A stretch of DNA of 64,000 nt, taken from contig JAEZRV010000035.1 of the NCBI GenBank assembly GCA_023444055.1, positions 51,333-115,332 on the forward strand, in the 5' to 3' direction. Within the stretch, counting starts at the first letter, position 1, and every line of letters begins with the position of its first letter. The notes beneath the pieces were generated by a model, which worked only from the letters and a program-made list of their open reading frames with translations, was not told where the DNA came from and did no database searches. Both the position numbers and the translations under genes were made by a program. This document shows, piece after piece, positions 26,800 through 35,686 of the stretch. This DNA is from Bacillota bacterium. Lineage in GTDB: Bacteria; Bacillota; Clostridia; Acetivibrionales; DSM-1351.

Positions 26800-29595
26800 A
26801 TGAATAATACAAATACTAAAAGCTTCTATTCTTCAAGAAGAGACAAAATTATAAATTCAAAGGAACGAATCAGGATTAACCAATACACCACTTATTTAAG
26901 AGATATAGATAATCCGGAAGGTAAGAACTGGCGAAAGTGGGGATGTTACCTTAGCGAGCGCCAATGGGGAACAGTTAGAGAAAACTATGGTTCAGTAGAT
27001 AACTCTTGGGGCGACGATGGAAATAAGGATGCATTTTCAAGAGAACAAGCATTATGTCGCGCTTACAGGTGGGGAGAAGACGGAATTGCAGGTATTTCTG
27101 ATGATCACCAATTCCTCTGTTTTTCGCTGGCTCTTTGGAATGAAGCAGATCCATGTATTAAAGAGCGTCTCTATGGACTTACCAATGGAGAGGGTATTCA
27201 TGGTGAGGATGTAAAAGAATATTACTTTTATGCAGACAACACTCCAACACATTCATACATGAAATATATTTATAAGTATCCATATTACTATAATTATGAT
27301 GAAATATACAATAATAGATATTCTGCTACACCCTATGAGTTTGAACTTATCCATACAGGAGCGTTTGAAAATAATAGATATTTTGATGTTGCAGTTGAGT
27401 ATGCAAAAAATGATGTAGAGGACATTTTAATAAAAATTACTGCAAAAAATTGCGGTAACGAGAGAAAGACTCTTCACCTACTGCCAACAGCGTTGTTTCG
27501 TAATACCTGGTCATTTAATGAAGACCAATTTGAAAAAACAATGACTAAAGCTAAAAAGTTAGAAAATACAATCGAAATTGTTCAAAGACAAAAAAATCTT
27601 CCTTCAAATGTATCTACAATGTGGCTATATAGTCAAGGCGATTACGAAGAAATGTTATTTACCGAAAATAATACAGATAATGAAGCATCCTTTAATACTT
27701 CGAATGGTGAAAAGGTATATTTCAAAAATGGTATTAATAACTACTTGATAAATAAGTATAAGAAAAAAATGAGTGAAGAAGAGCTCATTTACGATAGTAA
27801 TCCTAAACAAAAAGGTACTAAGGCTTCTTTTCATTACAAACTAGCACTTAATCCTGGACAAAGCTGTACAGTTAATATGAGGTTATCAAATGTAAATCTG
27901 CCTTCGCCTTTTGAAGATTTTGATTCTGCATTTACTAAGAGAAAATACGAAGCGAATGAATTCTATGATGCTATTAGTCCTTATGATAGAAATGGTAGCA
28001 AAGAGGAGCAGGATTTATACAACATTCAAAGACAAGCTTTTGCCGGTATGCTTTGGAATAAGCAACTATATAATCTAATTATGGAGCGTTGGCTAGAAGG
28101 GGATAAAGATGCTCCTCCAGCTGATAACCATAAAATAGATGAAAAAATGCTGAAATGGAAGCATATGTATTCAAATGATATTCTATCAGTGCCAGACAAA
28201 TGGGAATACCCTTGGTTTGCTTCATGGGATTTGGCTTTTCATACTGTAACGTTGGGTATAATTGATCCTGATTTTGCAAAACATCAGCTTTTGCTTCTTT
28301 GTATGGAATGGTTTATGCACCCGAATGGTCAGATTCCAGCTTATGAATGGGATTTTGGAAATGTTAATCCACCGATACACGCTTGGGCTGCTTGGAATGT
28401 ATATCAGCAGGAAAAAACAATTTACGGCATAGAAGATAAGGATTTCCTCGAAAGAATTCTGGATAAATTAAATATGAACTTTACGTGGTGGATAAATAAT
28501 GTTGATCCATCTAAAGGCAATGATAATGTATTCGGTGGTGGCTTTCTTGGACTTGATAACATCAGGATAGTTAGTAAGGACCCCAACGGCAAGGATATTG
28601 TGGAAGCTGATGGAACTTCCTGGATGGCTAAATTTTGCTTAGATATGATAAACATTGCAGGAGAACTTGGAAAGCACGATATTCAAAGAAAATACCTACA
28701 GCACTTTATATATATATGTGATGCCATGAATAAAATGGGTGAGCATGGCTTTTGGAATGAAAAGGAAGAGTTTTTCTGCGATTATGCAAATGAATTCGGT
28801 TCCTTGGGAATATGCTCAGCGGTTGGCTTAATACCTCTCTTTGCCATTGAGCATATTGAACAAAAAATTGATAGCAAGCATAGATATGCTAGCTCATTTG
28901 AAAGTATTGAAGATACATTAAATTGGTATAAAAGAAAAAGACCTTATTTGATAGATGATAATGAAAATATTAATATTAATAGGATTAATAAATCTGAGAG
29001 TGATGGGACTTATACTTATGAGTATTTTATGGCTATTGCTGATGAATTAAAGTTACCAAAGATTCTTAATAAGCTAATAGATCCAAACAAATTCCTCAGT
29101 GATTATGGAATCCGTTCCTTATCAAAGGATTGCTGCTATAATTGGTATGGAAAGAATATCTTTTACGAACCAGCTGAATCCAACAGGGAAAAGATAATGG
29201 GTGGAAATTCAAATTGGAGAGGCCCTATATGGTTTCCTATAAATTATATGCTTATTGAGTCCTTACGAAAGTATGGCGATTATCTAGGAGGCAGTATTGA
29301 ATACAAGGATTCCCAAAGCAATAATTCTGTGACTTATAATCTTTATGAAATTGCCGATGAAATAGCTAACAGGCTTATATCAATTTTTAAAATAGATGAA
29401 AATGGGAAAAGACCTGTAAACGGAAAGCAAGAAATTTTTGAAAGAGATGACTGGAAAGATCTAATTTTGTTCTTTGAATACTTCCATGGAGATAATGGCG
29501 CAGGACTTGGAGCAAGTCACCAAACAGGTTGGACAGGACTAGTTGCAAACCTTATTCAGCAAGTTGGTATTAGTCAAAATCAAAATAAAAAATAA
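26800..29595 (+). CDS. GH63-like (MGH1-type) glucosidase, cytoplasmic
   Basis: The 931-residue protein resembles the large glucosidase family that includes GH63 and mannosylglycerate-hydrolase-like enzymes with an (alpha/alpha)6 barrel. Family-like segments are YLSERQWGTVREDY-like YLSERQWGTVRENYG near residue 50, WEYPWFASWDLAFHT near 470, the Asp-containing HPNGQIPAYEWDFG, NWRGPIWFPINYML and the C-terminal HQTGWTGLVANLI. No signal peptide is present, so it should act inside the cell, perhaps on imported oligosaccharides or glycosides. The ribosome binding site is AAAGGGAG. The cellulase gene downstream has its own promoter. Confidence 0.85.
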   Translation: MNNTNTKSFYSSRRDKIINSKERIRINQYTTYLRDIDNPEGKNWRKWGCYLSERQWGTVRENYGSVDNSWGDDGNKDAFSREQALCRAYRWGEDGIAGISDDHQFLCFSLALWNEADPCIKERLYGLTNGEGIHGEDVKEYYFYADNTPTHSYMKYIYKYPYYYNYDEIYNNRYSATPYEFELIHTGAFENNRYFDVAVEYAKNDVEDILIKITAKNCGNERKTLHLLPTALFRNTWSFNEDQFEKTMTKAKKLENTIEIVQRQKNLPSNVSTMWLYSQGDYEEMLFTENNTDNEASFNTSNGEKVYFKNGINNYLINKYKKKMSEEELIYDSNPKQKGTKASFHYKLALNPGQSCTVNMRLSNVNLPSPFEDFDSAFTKRKYEANEFYDAISPYDRNGSKEEQDLYNIQRQAFAGMLWNKQLYNLIMERWLEGDKDAPPADNHKIDEKMLKWKHMYSNDILSVPDKWEYPWFASWDLAFHTVTLGIIDPDFAKHQLLLLCMEWFMHPNGQIPAYEWDFGNVNPPIHAWAAWNVYQQEKTIYGIEDKDFLERILDKLNMNFTWWINNVDPSKGNDNVFGGGFLGLDNIRIVSKDPNGKDIVEADGTSWMAKFCLDMINIAGELGKHDIQRKYLQHFIYICDAMNKMGEHGFWNEKEEFFCDYANEFGSLGICSAVGLIPLFAIEHIEQKIDSKHRYASSFESIEDTLNWYKRKRPYLIDDNENININRINKSESDGTYTYEYFMAIADELKLPKILNKLIDPNKFLSDYGIRSLSKDCCYNWYGKNIFYEPAESNREKIMGGNSNWRGPIWFPINYMLIESLRKYGDYLGGSIEYKDSQSNNSVTYNLYEIADEIANRLISIFKIDENGKRPVNGKQEIFERDDWKDLILFFEYFHGDNGAGLGASHQTGWTGLVANLIQQVGISQNQNKK

Positions 29596-29617
29596 ATAAT
29601 TAATTCAAAGATTATAC

Positions 29618-29637
29618 AAAAATCTAAGGGATTTTTC
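29618..29637 (+). terminator. Short terminator after the glucosidase gene
   Basis: AAAAATC and GATTTTT pair around a short loop 25 bases after the stop codon; the right arm itself supplies the T-run. Confidence 0.5.
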
Positions 29638-29646
29638 ATACGTTAA

Positions 29647-29675
29647 TTGTACAATATTTACTTAAATAGTATAAT
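29647..29675 (+). promoter_or_regulatory. Promoter of the GH5 cellulase gene
   Basis: A perfect -10 box TATAAT at 29670-29675 lies 17 bases after a weak -35 (TTGTAC at 29647). It is 30 bases before the cellulase start. Confidence 0.55.
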
Positions 29676-29704
29676 AAGGCTAGAATAATATTGTGGAGGT
29701 CAAA

Positions 29705-31813
29705 ATGAATAAAAAAATGTCAATACGTATCATCTCTTTAATAGTGTCTTTCATGCTATTAGTATCTATTCTCCCTGCACAAGTCAGTGCAGTAGGAACA
29801 ACAGAATCAGATTACACCCATTTGGTTTTTGATACGCCTATAAAGCATGCACAAGCTGGTGGAGCATTACAAGTTCTTACTAAAGGGAATGTAAAAACGC
29901 TGTGTGATCATAATGGAGATCCTATTCAATTAAGGGGTATGAGCACTCATGGCTTGCAATGGTATCCTGAGATTATTAATGACAATGCTTTTGCAGCACT
30001 TTCTAATGATTGGGGTGCTAACGTAATCCGTCTTGCGATGTATGTAGCCGATGATGGATATGCTAGCAACCCAGATATCATTAAGAAGAGAATATTTGAT
30101 GGAATAAATCTTGCAATATCAAATGATATGTATGTTATTGTAGATTGGCATGTACTTAATCCCGGAGACCCTAGTGCTGAAATATATTCTGGTGCTATGG
30201 ATTTCTTTAAGGATATTTCTAATGAATATCCTAATGATTCGCATATCATTTATGAGTTAGCAAATGAGCCTAATTCAGGTAACCCAGGAGTAACCAATGA
30301 TGCAGAAGGATGGGTGGCTGTAAAATCTTATGCTGATCCAATTATAAAGATGCTTCGTGAAAGTGGCAATAAAAATATCGTTATTGTTGGAAGCCCATGT
30401 TGGAGTCAACGCCCTGACTTAGCAGCAGACAATCCAATAATAGATTCAGAAAACAATACCATGTATTCAACACATTTTTATACTGGAACTCATAAAGTTT
30501 CTGCAGACAGTACCGACAGAGGTAATGTGATGAGTAATGTTAGGTATGCACTAGCAAATGGTGTGGCAGTATTTGCTACAGAATGGGGGACAAGTGAGTC
30601 AAGCGGAGATGGTGGACCGTACCTTAATGAAGCAAATGAGTGGCTTGAATTTTTAAATGCAAATAACATAAGCTGGTGTAACTGGTCTTTGACTAATAAA
30701 AATGAAATATCAGGGGCATTTACGCCATATCAAGCAGGTAAAACTGATGATACAGACCTAAATCCAGGAGATGACAAGGTGTGGGCACCTAATGAATTAA
30801 GTGTTTCAGGAGAATATGTGCGTGCTCGTATAAAAGGAATACCTTATGAGCCTATTGACAGAACTCTAAATGAGGAACCTATTGTACATGCTGACTTAGG
30901 AACTGCTATGCTCCCATCTGACTTTGAGAATAGTACTCGCCAAGGTTGGGACTGGTATGGTGGATCAGGAGTCAAAAGCGCATTGACTATTGAACAAGCT
31001 AATGGATCAAAAGCAATATCATGGGAAGTTGCTTTTCCAGAAAAAAAACCTGCAGATGAATGGGCATCTGCTCCTGGTATCATGCTTAGCGAAATTAATG
31101 CAAAACGTGGTACTAATCAATACTTAACTTTTGATTTTTATATAGCTCCCGACAAGGCTTCAAAGGGGATACTTTCAATAGATTTGGTGTTGGTACCACC
31201 AAGCCTTGGATACTGGGTACAACCAATGGAAACCTTTGATATTGATTTGACAAAACTCAATGAAGTAGATAAAACCGCAGATGGACTTTACCACTACAAA
31301 GTTTACTTTGACTTAAATAATATATATGATAACAAGGTCATTGAAGCAGATACTCTTTTACGTGATATTATTCTCGCTGTTGGAGATATAGAAAGTGATT
31401 TTGCAGGTAAAATGTATTTAGATAATATACAATTTTCTAAAAGCAATATACCTGCTACAAAATATTCTGTAACCTGCAAAAAGGTAAAAGGCGGAAATAT
31501 TACAGCAAACCTTATTTCCGCACCAAAAGGTACTAAAATTGAACTGAAGGTGCAGCCTAGTAAAGGCATGCGTTTAAAAGCAGGAACACTAAAGTACACT
31601 GATGGCAAAAAAGAAACAATTATTAAATCCAATAGCTTTATAATGCCAGCAGCTAATGTAACTGTTACTGCGGTATTTGAAAAGATACAGGACAAAAAGG
31701 CAAATGATAAAAAGCCAATCAAAGATAAAAAACATAACAAAGATAATAAAGGGCATAAAAATAGTCGAGATGGACATGCAAGAGATAACAATAATGGCAA
31801 TCACAAAAAATAA
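29705..31813 (+). CDS. Secreted GH5 endoglucanase with CBM17/28 domain
   Basis: This secreted endo-beta-1,4-glucanase has 702 residues. The signal peptide ends near QVSA. The GH5 catalytic domain (about 45-345) starts at LRGMSTHGLQWYPE. Its acid/base is Glu188 in YELANEPN and its nucleophile is Glu293 in FATEWGTS. A CBM17/28 cellulose-binding domain follows (LPSDFENSTRQGWDWYGGSG to DFAGKMYLDNIQF), then a divergent InlB-type repeat. The last 45 residues are rich in Lys, His and Asn and may bind cell wall. There is no dockerin, so it is a free or wall-associated enzyme. The ATG at 29705 follows GTGGAGGT. Confidence 0.95.
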   Translation: MNKKMSIRIISLIVSFMLLVSILPAQVSAVGTTESDYTHLVFDTPIKHAQAGGALQVLTKGNVKTLCDHNGDPIQLRGMSTHGLQWYPEIINDNAFAALSNDWGANVIRLAMYVADDGYASNPDIIKKRIFDGINLAISNDMYVIVDWHVLNPGDPSAEIYSGAMDFFKDISNEYPNDSHIIYELANEPNSGNPGVTNDAEGWVAVKSYADPIIKMLRESGNKNIVIVGSPCWSQRPDLAADNPIIDSENNTMYSTHFYTGTHKVSADSTDRGNVMSNVRYALANGVAVFATEWGTSESSGDGGPYLNEANEWLEFLNANNISWCNWSLTNKNEISGAFTPYQAGKTDDTDLNPGDDKVWAPNELSVSGEYVRARIKGIPYEPIDRTLNEEPIVHADLGTAMLPSDFENSTRQGWDWYGGSGVKSALTIEQANGSKAISWEVAFPEKKPADEWASAPGIMLSEINAKRGTNQYLTFDFYIAPDKASKGILSIDLVLVPPSLGYWVQPMETFDIDLTKLNEVDKTADGLYHYKVYFDLNNIYDNKVIEADTLLRDIILAVGDIESDFAGKMYLDNIQFSKSNIPATKYSVTCKKVKGGNITANLISAPKGTKIELKVQPSKGMRLKAGTLKYTDGKKETIIKSNSFIMPAANVTVTAVFEKIQDKKANDKKPIKDKKHNKDNKGHKNSRDGHARDNNNGNHKK

Positions 31814-31871
31814 TTAAATTTTATTAAATGTTAAGCTTTAAAAGGAAATAAAATTAAGTTAAATTATAGAT

Positions 31872-32210
31872 GGGGCTGTTGCAAAACAAAAAATATGATA
31901 TATCAACGGTAAACTGCTTAAATAGTACTCCCGTGCAGTATATATCTATGGCTAGCTCACGAAATTGACGCTGAAATAGTTGCGGTTCAGAACGAGCACT
32001 TCCGCCGACCGTATTACACTCGACATCCTGTCTCGGGGTAATGCTCACAGCTACTTACTTTCGCTGTGTCGGCTACAATACTTGTTCTTCGTCTACTATT
32101 TCTAGCATCAATTTCTAACCGAGCTTCGTAATTAGATATATATTGCACTCGCGTTACTATTCAAGCAATAAGTCATCGGTATACAGAAATTGTTGTTTTG
32201 CAACAGTCCC
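31872..32210. repeat. 339-bp MITE-like palindromic element
   Basis: The element starts GGGGCTGTTGCAAAACAA and ends with TTGTTTTGCAACAGTCCC, a terminal inverted repeat of about 17 bp. The arms stay partly complementary inward (TGCTTAAATAGT against ACTATTCAAGCA; AGTATATATCT against AGATATATATT). It is clearly more GC-rich than its surroundings and encodes no plausible protein. Ends of the GGxCTGTTGCAAAA type are common in insertion sequences and their MITEs. No clear target-site duplication is seen. It lies between the cellulase gene and a small acidic gene. Confidence 0.8.
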
Positions 32211-32262
32211 GTTTGTATATGAATTTTGTTTGGTATAGTATTCTGCTTATTAAAAAGTTTAA

Positions 32263-32400
32263 TTAATCATCGCACTCAATGTCATTCTCAAAGTCATCAA
32301 TATCACCAATATCGTCAATATCATCAAAAAATTCCTCTATATTCTCAAAAATATCTAGAATATCAATATTTAGCAATGAATAGTCTAGTTTGTTCGGCAT
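32263..32400 (-). CDS. 45-residue highly acidic protein
   Basis: A strong ribosome binding site (TAGGAGGTCTAATT) precedes an ATG at 32400. The 45-residue product begins MPNKLDYSLLNIDIL and continues with a run of EFFDDIDDIGDIDDF type. It contains 18 Asp/Glu and a single Lys. The spacing of Ile, Leu and Phe suggests an amphipathic helix. I know no family for it. Such a charge could serve metal binding, DNA mimicry or partner binding, but none of these is shown. It is transcribed away from the MBL hydrolase gene. Confidence 0.7.
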   Translation of the reverse strand: MPNKLDYSLLNIDILDIFENIEEFFDDIDDIGDIDDFENDIECDD

Positions 32401-32610
32401 AATTAGACCTCCTAGTGAAACTCAAACATAATAATGCTTACATGAATTATATTATCAAAATTATGTTAAATACAAAGTGAATTATTGTTAATTTTATGTT
32501 ATAGCTCAAATTTCATAGCTAAAAATTGGGGTATCCAAACCGAAATCCTAAACTAATTATGCTATAATGTAATTGAAATGATAATGTAAATCATATAAAG
32601 GATGAAATCA

Positions 32611-33288
32611 ATGGAGCTTAGTTATAAAACTTTCGTTATAAGAACAAGTTTTTTTAATATGATAAATTACTGCTATATAGTTGTGGATAATGAAAGTAAA
32701 AATGCATTTGTTGTGGATCCTTCATGGGAAATTAATAAAATTATCAACAAACTAGAAGAGGAAGATGCGAAATTAACAACTATTTTACTTACACATTCAC
32801 ATGATGATCATACAAATCTAGTTAATCCATTAGTAAAAAGATTTAATGCAAATGTATATATGTCTAATAAAGAAATTGATTACTATGATTTTAGATGTCG
32901 TAATTTACAGGAATTAAATGATTTAGACGAGATTTATATTAACAAAACAAAAGTTTCATGTTTACTTACACGAGGACATACAGTAGGAGGCATGTGTTAT
33001 TTACTGCAAAATTGTATGTTTACTGGTGATACCTTATTTTCAGAAGGTTGTGGACTTTGTTTTGGAAATGGCGGCTCTGCAGAGAAAATGTATGATAGTA
33101 TTCAAAAAATAAAAAATATGGTTTCTAGTGATATACTTATATATCCAGGACATTCATATGGTGTTGAGGTGGGTAAATCCTTTGGACATCTTAGTATGAT
33201 AAATGTTTATTTGGGTATCGAGGATAAAAAGAAGTTTGTTGAATTCAGAAATCGAAAAAATTTAAGAGGTATGTTTAACTTTAAATAG
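32611..33288 (+). CDS. MBL-fold metallo-hydrolase (glyoxalase II-like)
   Basis: The 225-residue protein has the metallo-beta-lactamase fold. Metal ligands are in THSHDDHTN (the HxHxDH motif), RGHTVGG, FTGDTLF and PGHSYG. The size and motifs fit the small glyoxalase II-like group, including those linked to polyketide clusters, though no such cluster is nearby. The ATG at 32611 follows AAAGGATG by seven bases; the in-frame ATG at 32602 overlaps that site. Substrate unknown. Confidence 0.9.
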   Translation: MELSYKTFVIRTSFFNMINYCYIVVDNESKNAFVVDPSWEINKIINKLEEEDAKLTTILLTHSHDDHTNLVNPLVKRFNANVYMSNKEIDYYDFRCRNLQELNDLDEIYINKTKVSCLLTRGHTVGGMCYLLQNCMFTGDTLFSEGCGLCFGNGGSAEKMYDSIQKIKNMVSSDILIYPGHSYGVEVGKSFGHLSMINVYLGIEDKKKFVEFRNRKNLRGMFNFK

Positions 33289-33310
33289 CTGACCCTGGGC
33301 AGAGGTTTCT

Positions 33311-33355
33311 AGGCTTCAGATGGAGTAAAAACTCCACCTGCGGCTTTGTTTTTTT
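33311..33355 (+). terminator. Intrinsic terminator after the MBL hydrolase gene
   Basis: CAGATGGAGT pairs with ACTCCACCTG around AAAA. The stem extends outward through AGGCT/GGCTT with wobbles and is followed by TGTTTTTTT. Confidence 0.75.
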
Positions 33356-33467
33356 CTACAAATAACTTAGATTTACTATTTGATATTTGCTGTATAAATA
33401 GTTAGAATAGAACGTATATAATATAAGTGAATGGTAAATTCTAGTAAAAGGATGGGAGAAAAAGTAT

Positions 33468-34286
33468 ATGACTATTTACGAAAAATTTGATAAATTAAAA
33501 AGTAATATAAGTTCTTTACAAAGGGTAGCTGTTGCGTTTTCAGGAGGAGTAGACTCAGCATTTCTTCTAAAGGTAGCCGTTGATGTTCTGGGTGAAGATG
33601 TTGTAGCTATCACAGCACATTCTTCCACATATCCGGAAAGAGAGCTAAACGAGGCTATTGATTTTGCAAAGTGCTACTCAATTAGACAAAGGGTTATTGT
33701 TTCTGAAGAGCTAGAGGTTGAAGGCTTTTCTGATAATCCTGTTAACAGGTGTTATATTTGTAAGAACGAGCTTTATAATAAAATTAAGGAAATTGCGAAG
33801 GAAGAGGGAGCAAAGTACATTCTTGAGGGTTCAAATTATGATGATTTAGGTGATTTTAGACCGGGTATGCAGGCCGTGAGCGAGCATGGAATATTAAGTC
33901 CATTACGAGATGCCTTGTTAACAAAAAAAGAGATTAGATTATTGTCAAAGGAAATGGGGCTTAAAACATGGAACAAGCAGGCGTTTGCATGTCTTTCTTC
34001 AAGATTTCCTTATGGAGAAAAAATTACACACGAAAGGCTTAGAATGATTGACAAGGCCGAACAGTTTTTGCTTGATTTAGGCTTTACTCAAGTAAGAGTG
34101 AGATTCCATAAAGATATTGCTAGAATTGAAATCAGCCAAGAACAATTTGAAAAAATGCTCGATATCGGATTAAGAGAAAAAATATATAAAGAGTTTAAAG
34201 ATATTGGATTTATGTATACGGCATTAGATTTGAAAGGATATAGAACTGGAAGTTTAAATGAAGGATTGAAAATCCATCTGGAGTGA
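33468..34286 (+). CDS. larE: ATP-dependent sacrificial sulfur transferase LarE
   Basis: LarE adenylates the pyridinium dicarboxylate precursor of the nickel-pincer nucleotide and donates sulfur from its own cysteine. The 272-residue protein has the PP-loop SGGVDS (25-30), NPVNRCYICK (90-99), the EGSNYDDLGDFRPG motif and ACLSSR, where Cys175 matches the sacrificial cysteine of the Lactobacillus plantarum enzyme. No larA, larB or larC is nearby, so it is an orphan here and could serve another sulfur-transfer reaction. A GGGAG ribosome binding site precedes the ATG. Confidence 0.93.
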   Translation: MTIYEKFDKLKSNISSLQRVAVAFSGGVDSAFLLKVAVDVLGEDVVAITAHSSTYPERELNEAIDFAKCYSIRQRVIVSEELEVEGFSDNPVNRCYICKNELYNKIKEIAKEEGAKYILEGSNYDDLGDFRPGMQAVSEHGILSPLRDALLTKKEIRLLSKEMGLKTWNKQAFACLSSRFPYGEKITHERLRMIDKAEQFLLDLGFTQVRVRFHKDIARIEISQEQFEKMLDIGLREKIYKEFKDIGFMYTALDLKGYRTGSLNEGLKIHLE

Positions 34287-34428
34287 CTTATTTTAGAATA
34301 TCAGTTAAGAATAGCTTTTTTAATTAAATTTCTGTATTACTTCGGTATTTATTATATTAAATAAAACTAAATAAAATTTTAACATAAAAAATATCAATAG
34401 ATGCTATTAGTTGAATATTTAAATTATA

Positions 34429-34489
34429 TTGACAATGCAATTTTGATATATTATACTATAAAAATACTATAATTCATATATGAATTATA
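34429..34489 (+). promoter_or_regulatory. metNIQ promoter with a 22-bp palindromic operator candidate
   Basis: TTGACA (34429-34434) and TATACT (34452-34457) are 17 bases apart. A perfect 22-bp palindrome (core ATAATTCATATATGAATTAT) covers 34468-34489, where transcription would begin. No S-box, SAM riboswitch or T-box motif is visible in the 375-base leader. It does contain a tandem AAATAAAAAATAACT-type repeat at about 34500-34565. Confidence 0.6.
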
Positions 34490-34663
34490 TGAAAAGTATG
34501 AATAAATAATTTAATAAAAAATAACTAAATAAAAAATAACTAAATAAAAAATACCTAAATAAAATATATATGATTTGTTTGTATACATACTGATAAAACC
34601 AATATGTTTTGAATGAGACAAATGCCACAATTAGTGTGGTGCTAAGAGCTTATGGAGGTTATT

Positions 34664-35686
34664 ATGGAAAACACGAATCCAATAATTGAGATTAAAGGTC
34701 TAACAAAAATATTTACTACTAAAGACAAGCAGGTAGAGGCTTTGAGAAATATTGAACTCTCAATTGATGAAGGAGATATTTTTGGAATCATTGGGATGAG
34801 TGGAGCCGGAAAAAGTACTTTAGTACGTTGTATTAATTATCTTGAAAAACCTACAAGTGGCAGCATAGTTGTTGATGGAAAAGATTTATCAAAACTAAAT
34901 GAGAAACAGTTAAGAGATGTCAGACAATCAATGGGTATGATTTTTCAGCAGTTTAATTTACTAATGCAGAGAACAGCAGAAGAGAATATAACTTTCCCGC
35001 TTGAAATTTCTGGTATTAAGAAAAAGGATGCTAAGAAGCGTGCAAATGAATTACTTGAAATTGTAGGCCTTTTAGATAAGGCAGGCTCATATCCATCACA
35101 ATTATCTGGTGGGCAGAAGCAAAGAATAGCAATAGCTAGGGCATTAGCTACAAATCCAAAGGTTTTACTATGTGATGAGGCTACTTCGGCACTTGATCCA
35201 ACAACTACCAGATCTATATTAGCGTTGCTTAAGGATATTAATAAACGGCTTGGAATTACAATTGTGATAATTACGCATGAAATGAGTGTTATTGAACAAA
35301 TATGCACGCATGTTGCAATTATTGACGAGAGTGTCATAGCTGAGCAGGGGAGAGTCTCAGAGGTTTTTGCACATCCAAAAACATTATCTGCTCAGAGATT
35401 GGTGTATCCAGAAGGAAAGAGGAATGAAAACTTAATTGGAAAGCGATGTTGCAGAATTGTTTTTGAAGGAAGTTCTTCATTTGACCCTGTAATATCTAGA
35501 ATGATTTTAGAGTGTAAAGCACAAGTGAATATTCTTTTTGCTGATATGAAGGATATTGATGGGAAGGCATTTGGGCAGCTAGTCCTCCAATTGCCACAAG
35601 ATGACGTAGCGTCAGAGGAAATAATACGATATCTTAAATCTCAGAATTTATCTGTAGAGGAGGTAATAGAATATGTGGGACAGTAG
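34664..35686 (+). CDS. metN: Methionine ABC importer ATP-binding protein
   Basis: The 340-residue MetN powers D/L-methionine uptake. Walker A is GMSGAGKST, signature is LSGGQKQRIAIARALA, Walker B is VLLCDEATSALDP, and the H-loop is ITHEM. The C-terminal NIL (ACT-like) domain (from FEGSSSFDPVISRMI) senses methionine and gives feedback inhibition in homologues. The ATG at 34664 follows TGGAGG; the earlier ATG at 34652 overlaps that site. metI starts inside its last 14 bases. Confidence 0.96.
   Translation: MENTNPIIEIKGLTKIFTTKDKQVEALRNIELSIDEGDIFGIIGMSGAGKSTLVRCINYLEKPTSGSIVVDGKDLSKLNEKQLRDVRQSMGMIFQQFNLLMQRTAEENITFPLEISGIKKKDAKKRANELLEIVGLLDKAGSYPSQLSGGQKQRIAIARALATNPKVLLCDEATSALDPTTTRSILALLKDINKRLGITIVIITHEMSVIEQICTHVAIIDESVIAEQGRVSEVFAHPKTLSAQRLVYPEGKRNENLIGKRCCRIVFEGSSSFDPVISRMILECKAQVNILFADMKDIDGKAFGQLVLQLPQDDVASEEIIRYLKSQNLSVEEVIEYVGQ

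Noticed and set aside
31854..32048. 64-residue minus-strand reading frame
   Set aside because: It lies in the MITE arm and overlaps its end; no ribosome binding site and no family-like sequence.
34287..34663. SAM riboswitch (S-box) or T-box before metNIQ
   Set aside because: No S-box core or T-box sequence was found; only AT-rich repeats, a promoter and a palindrome.
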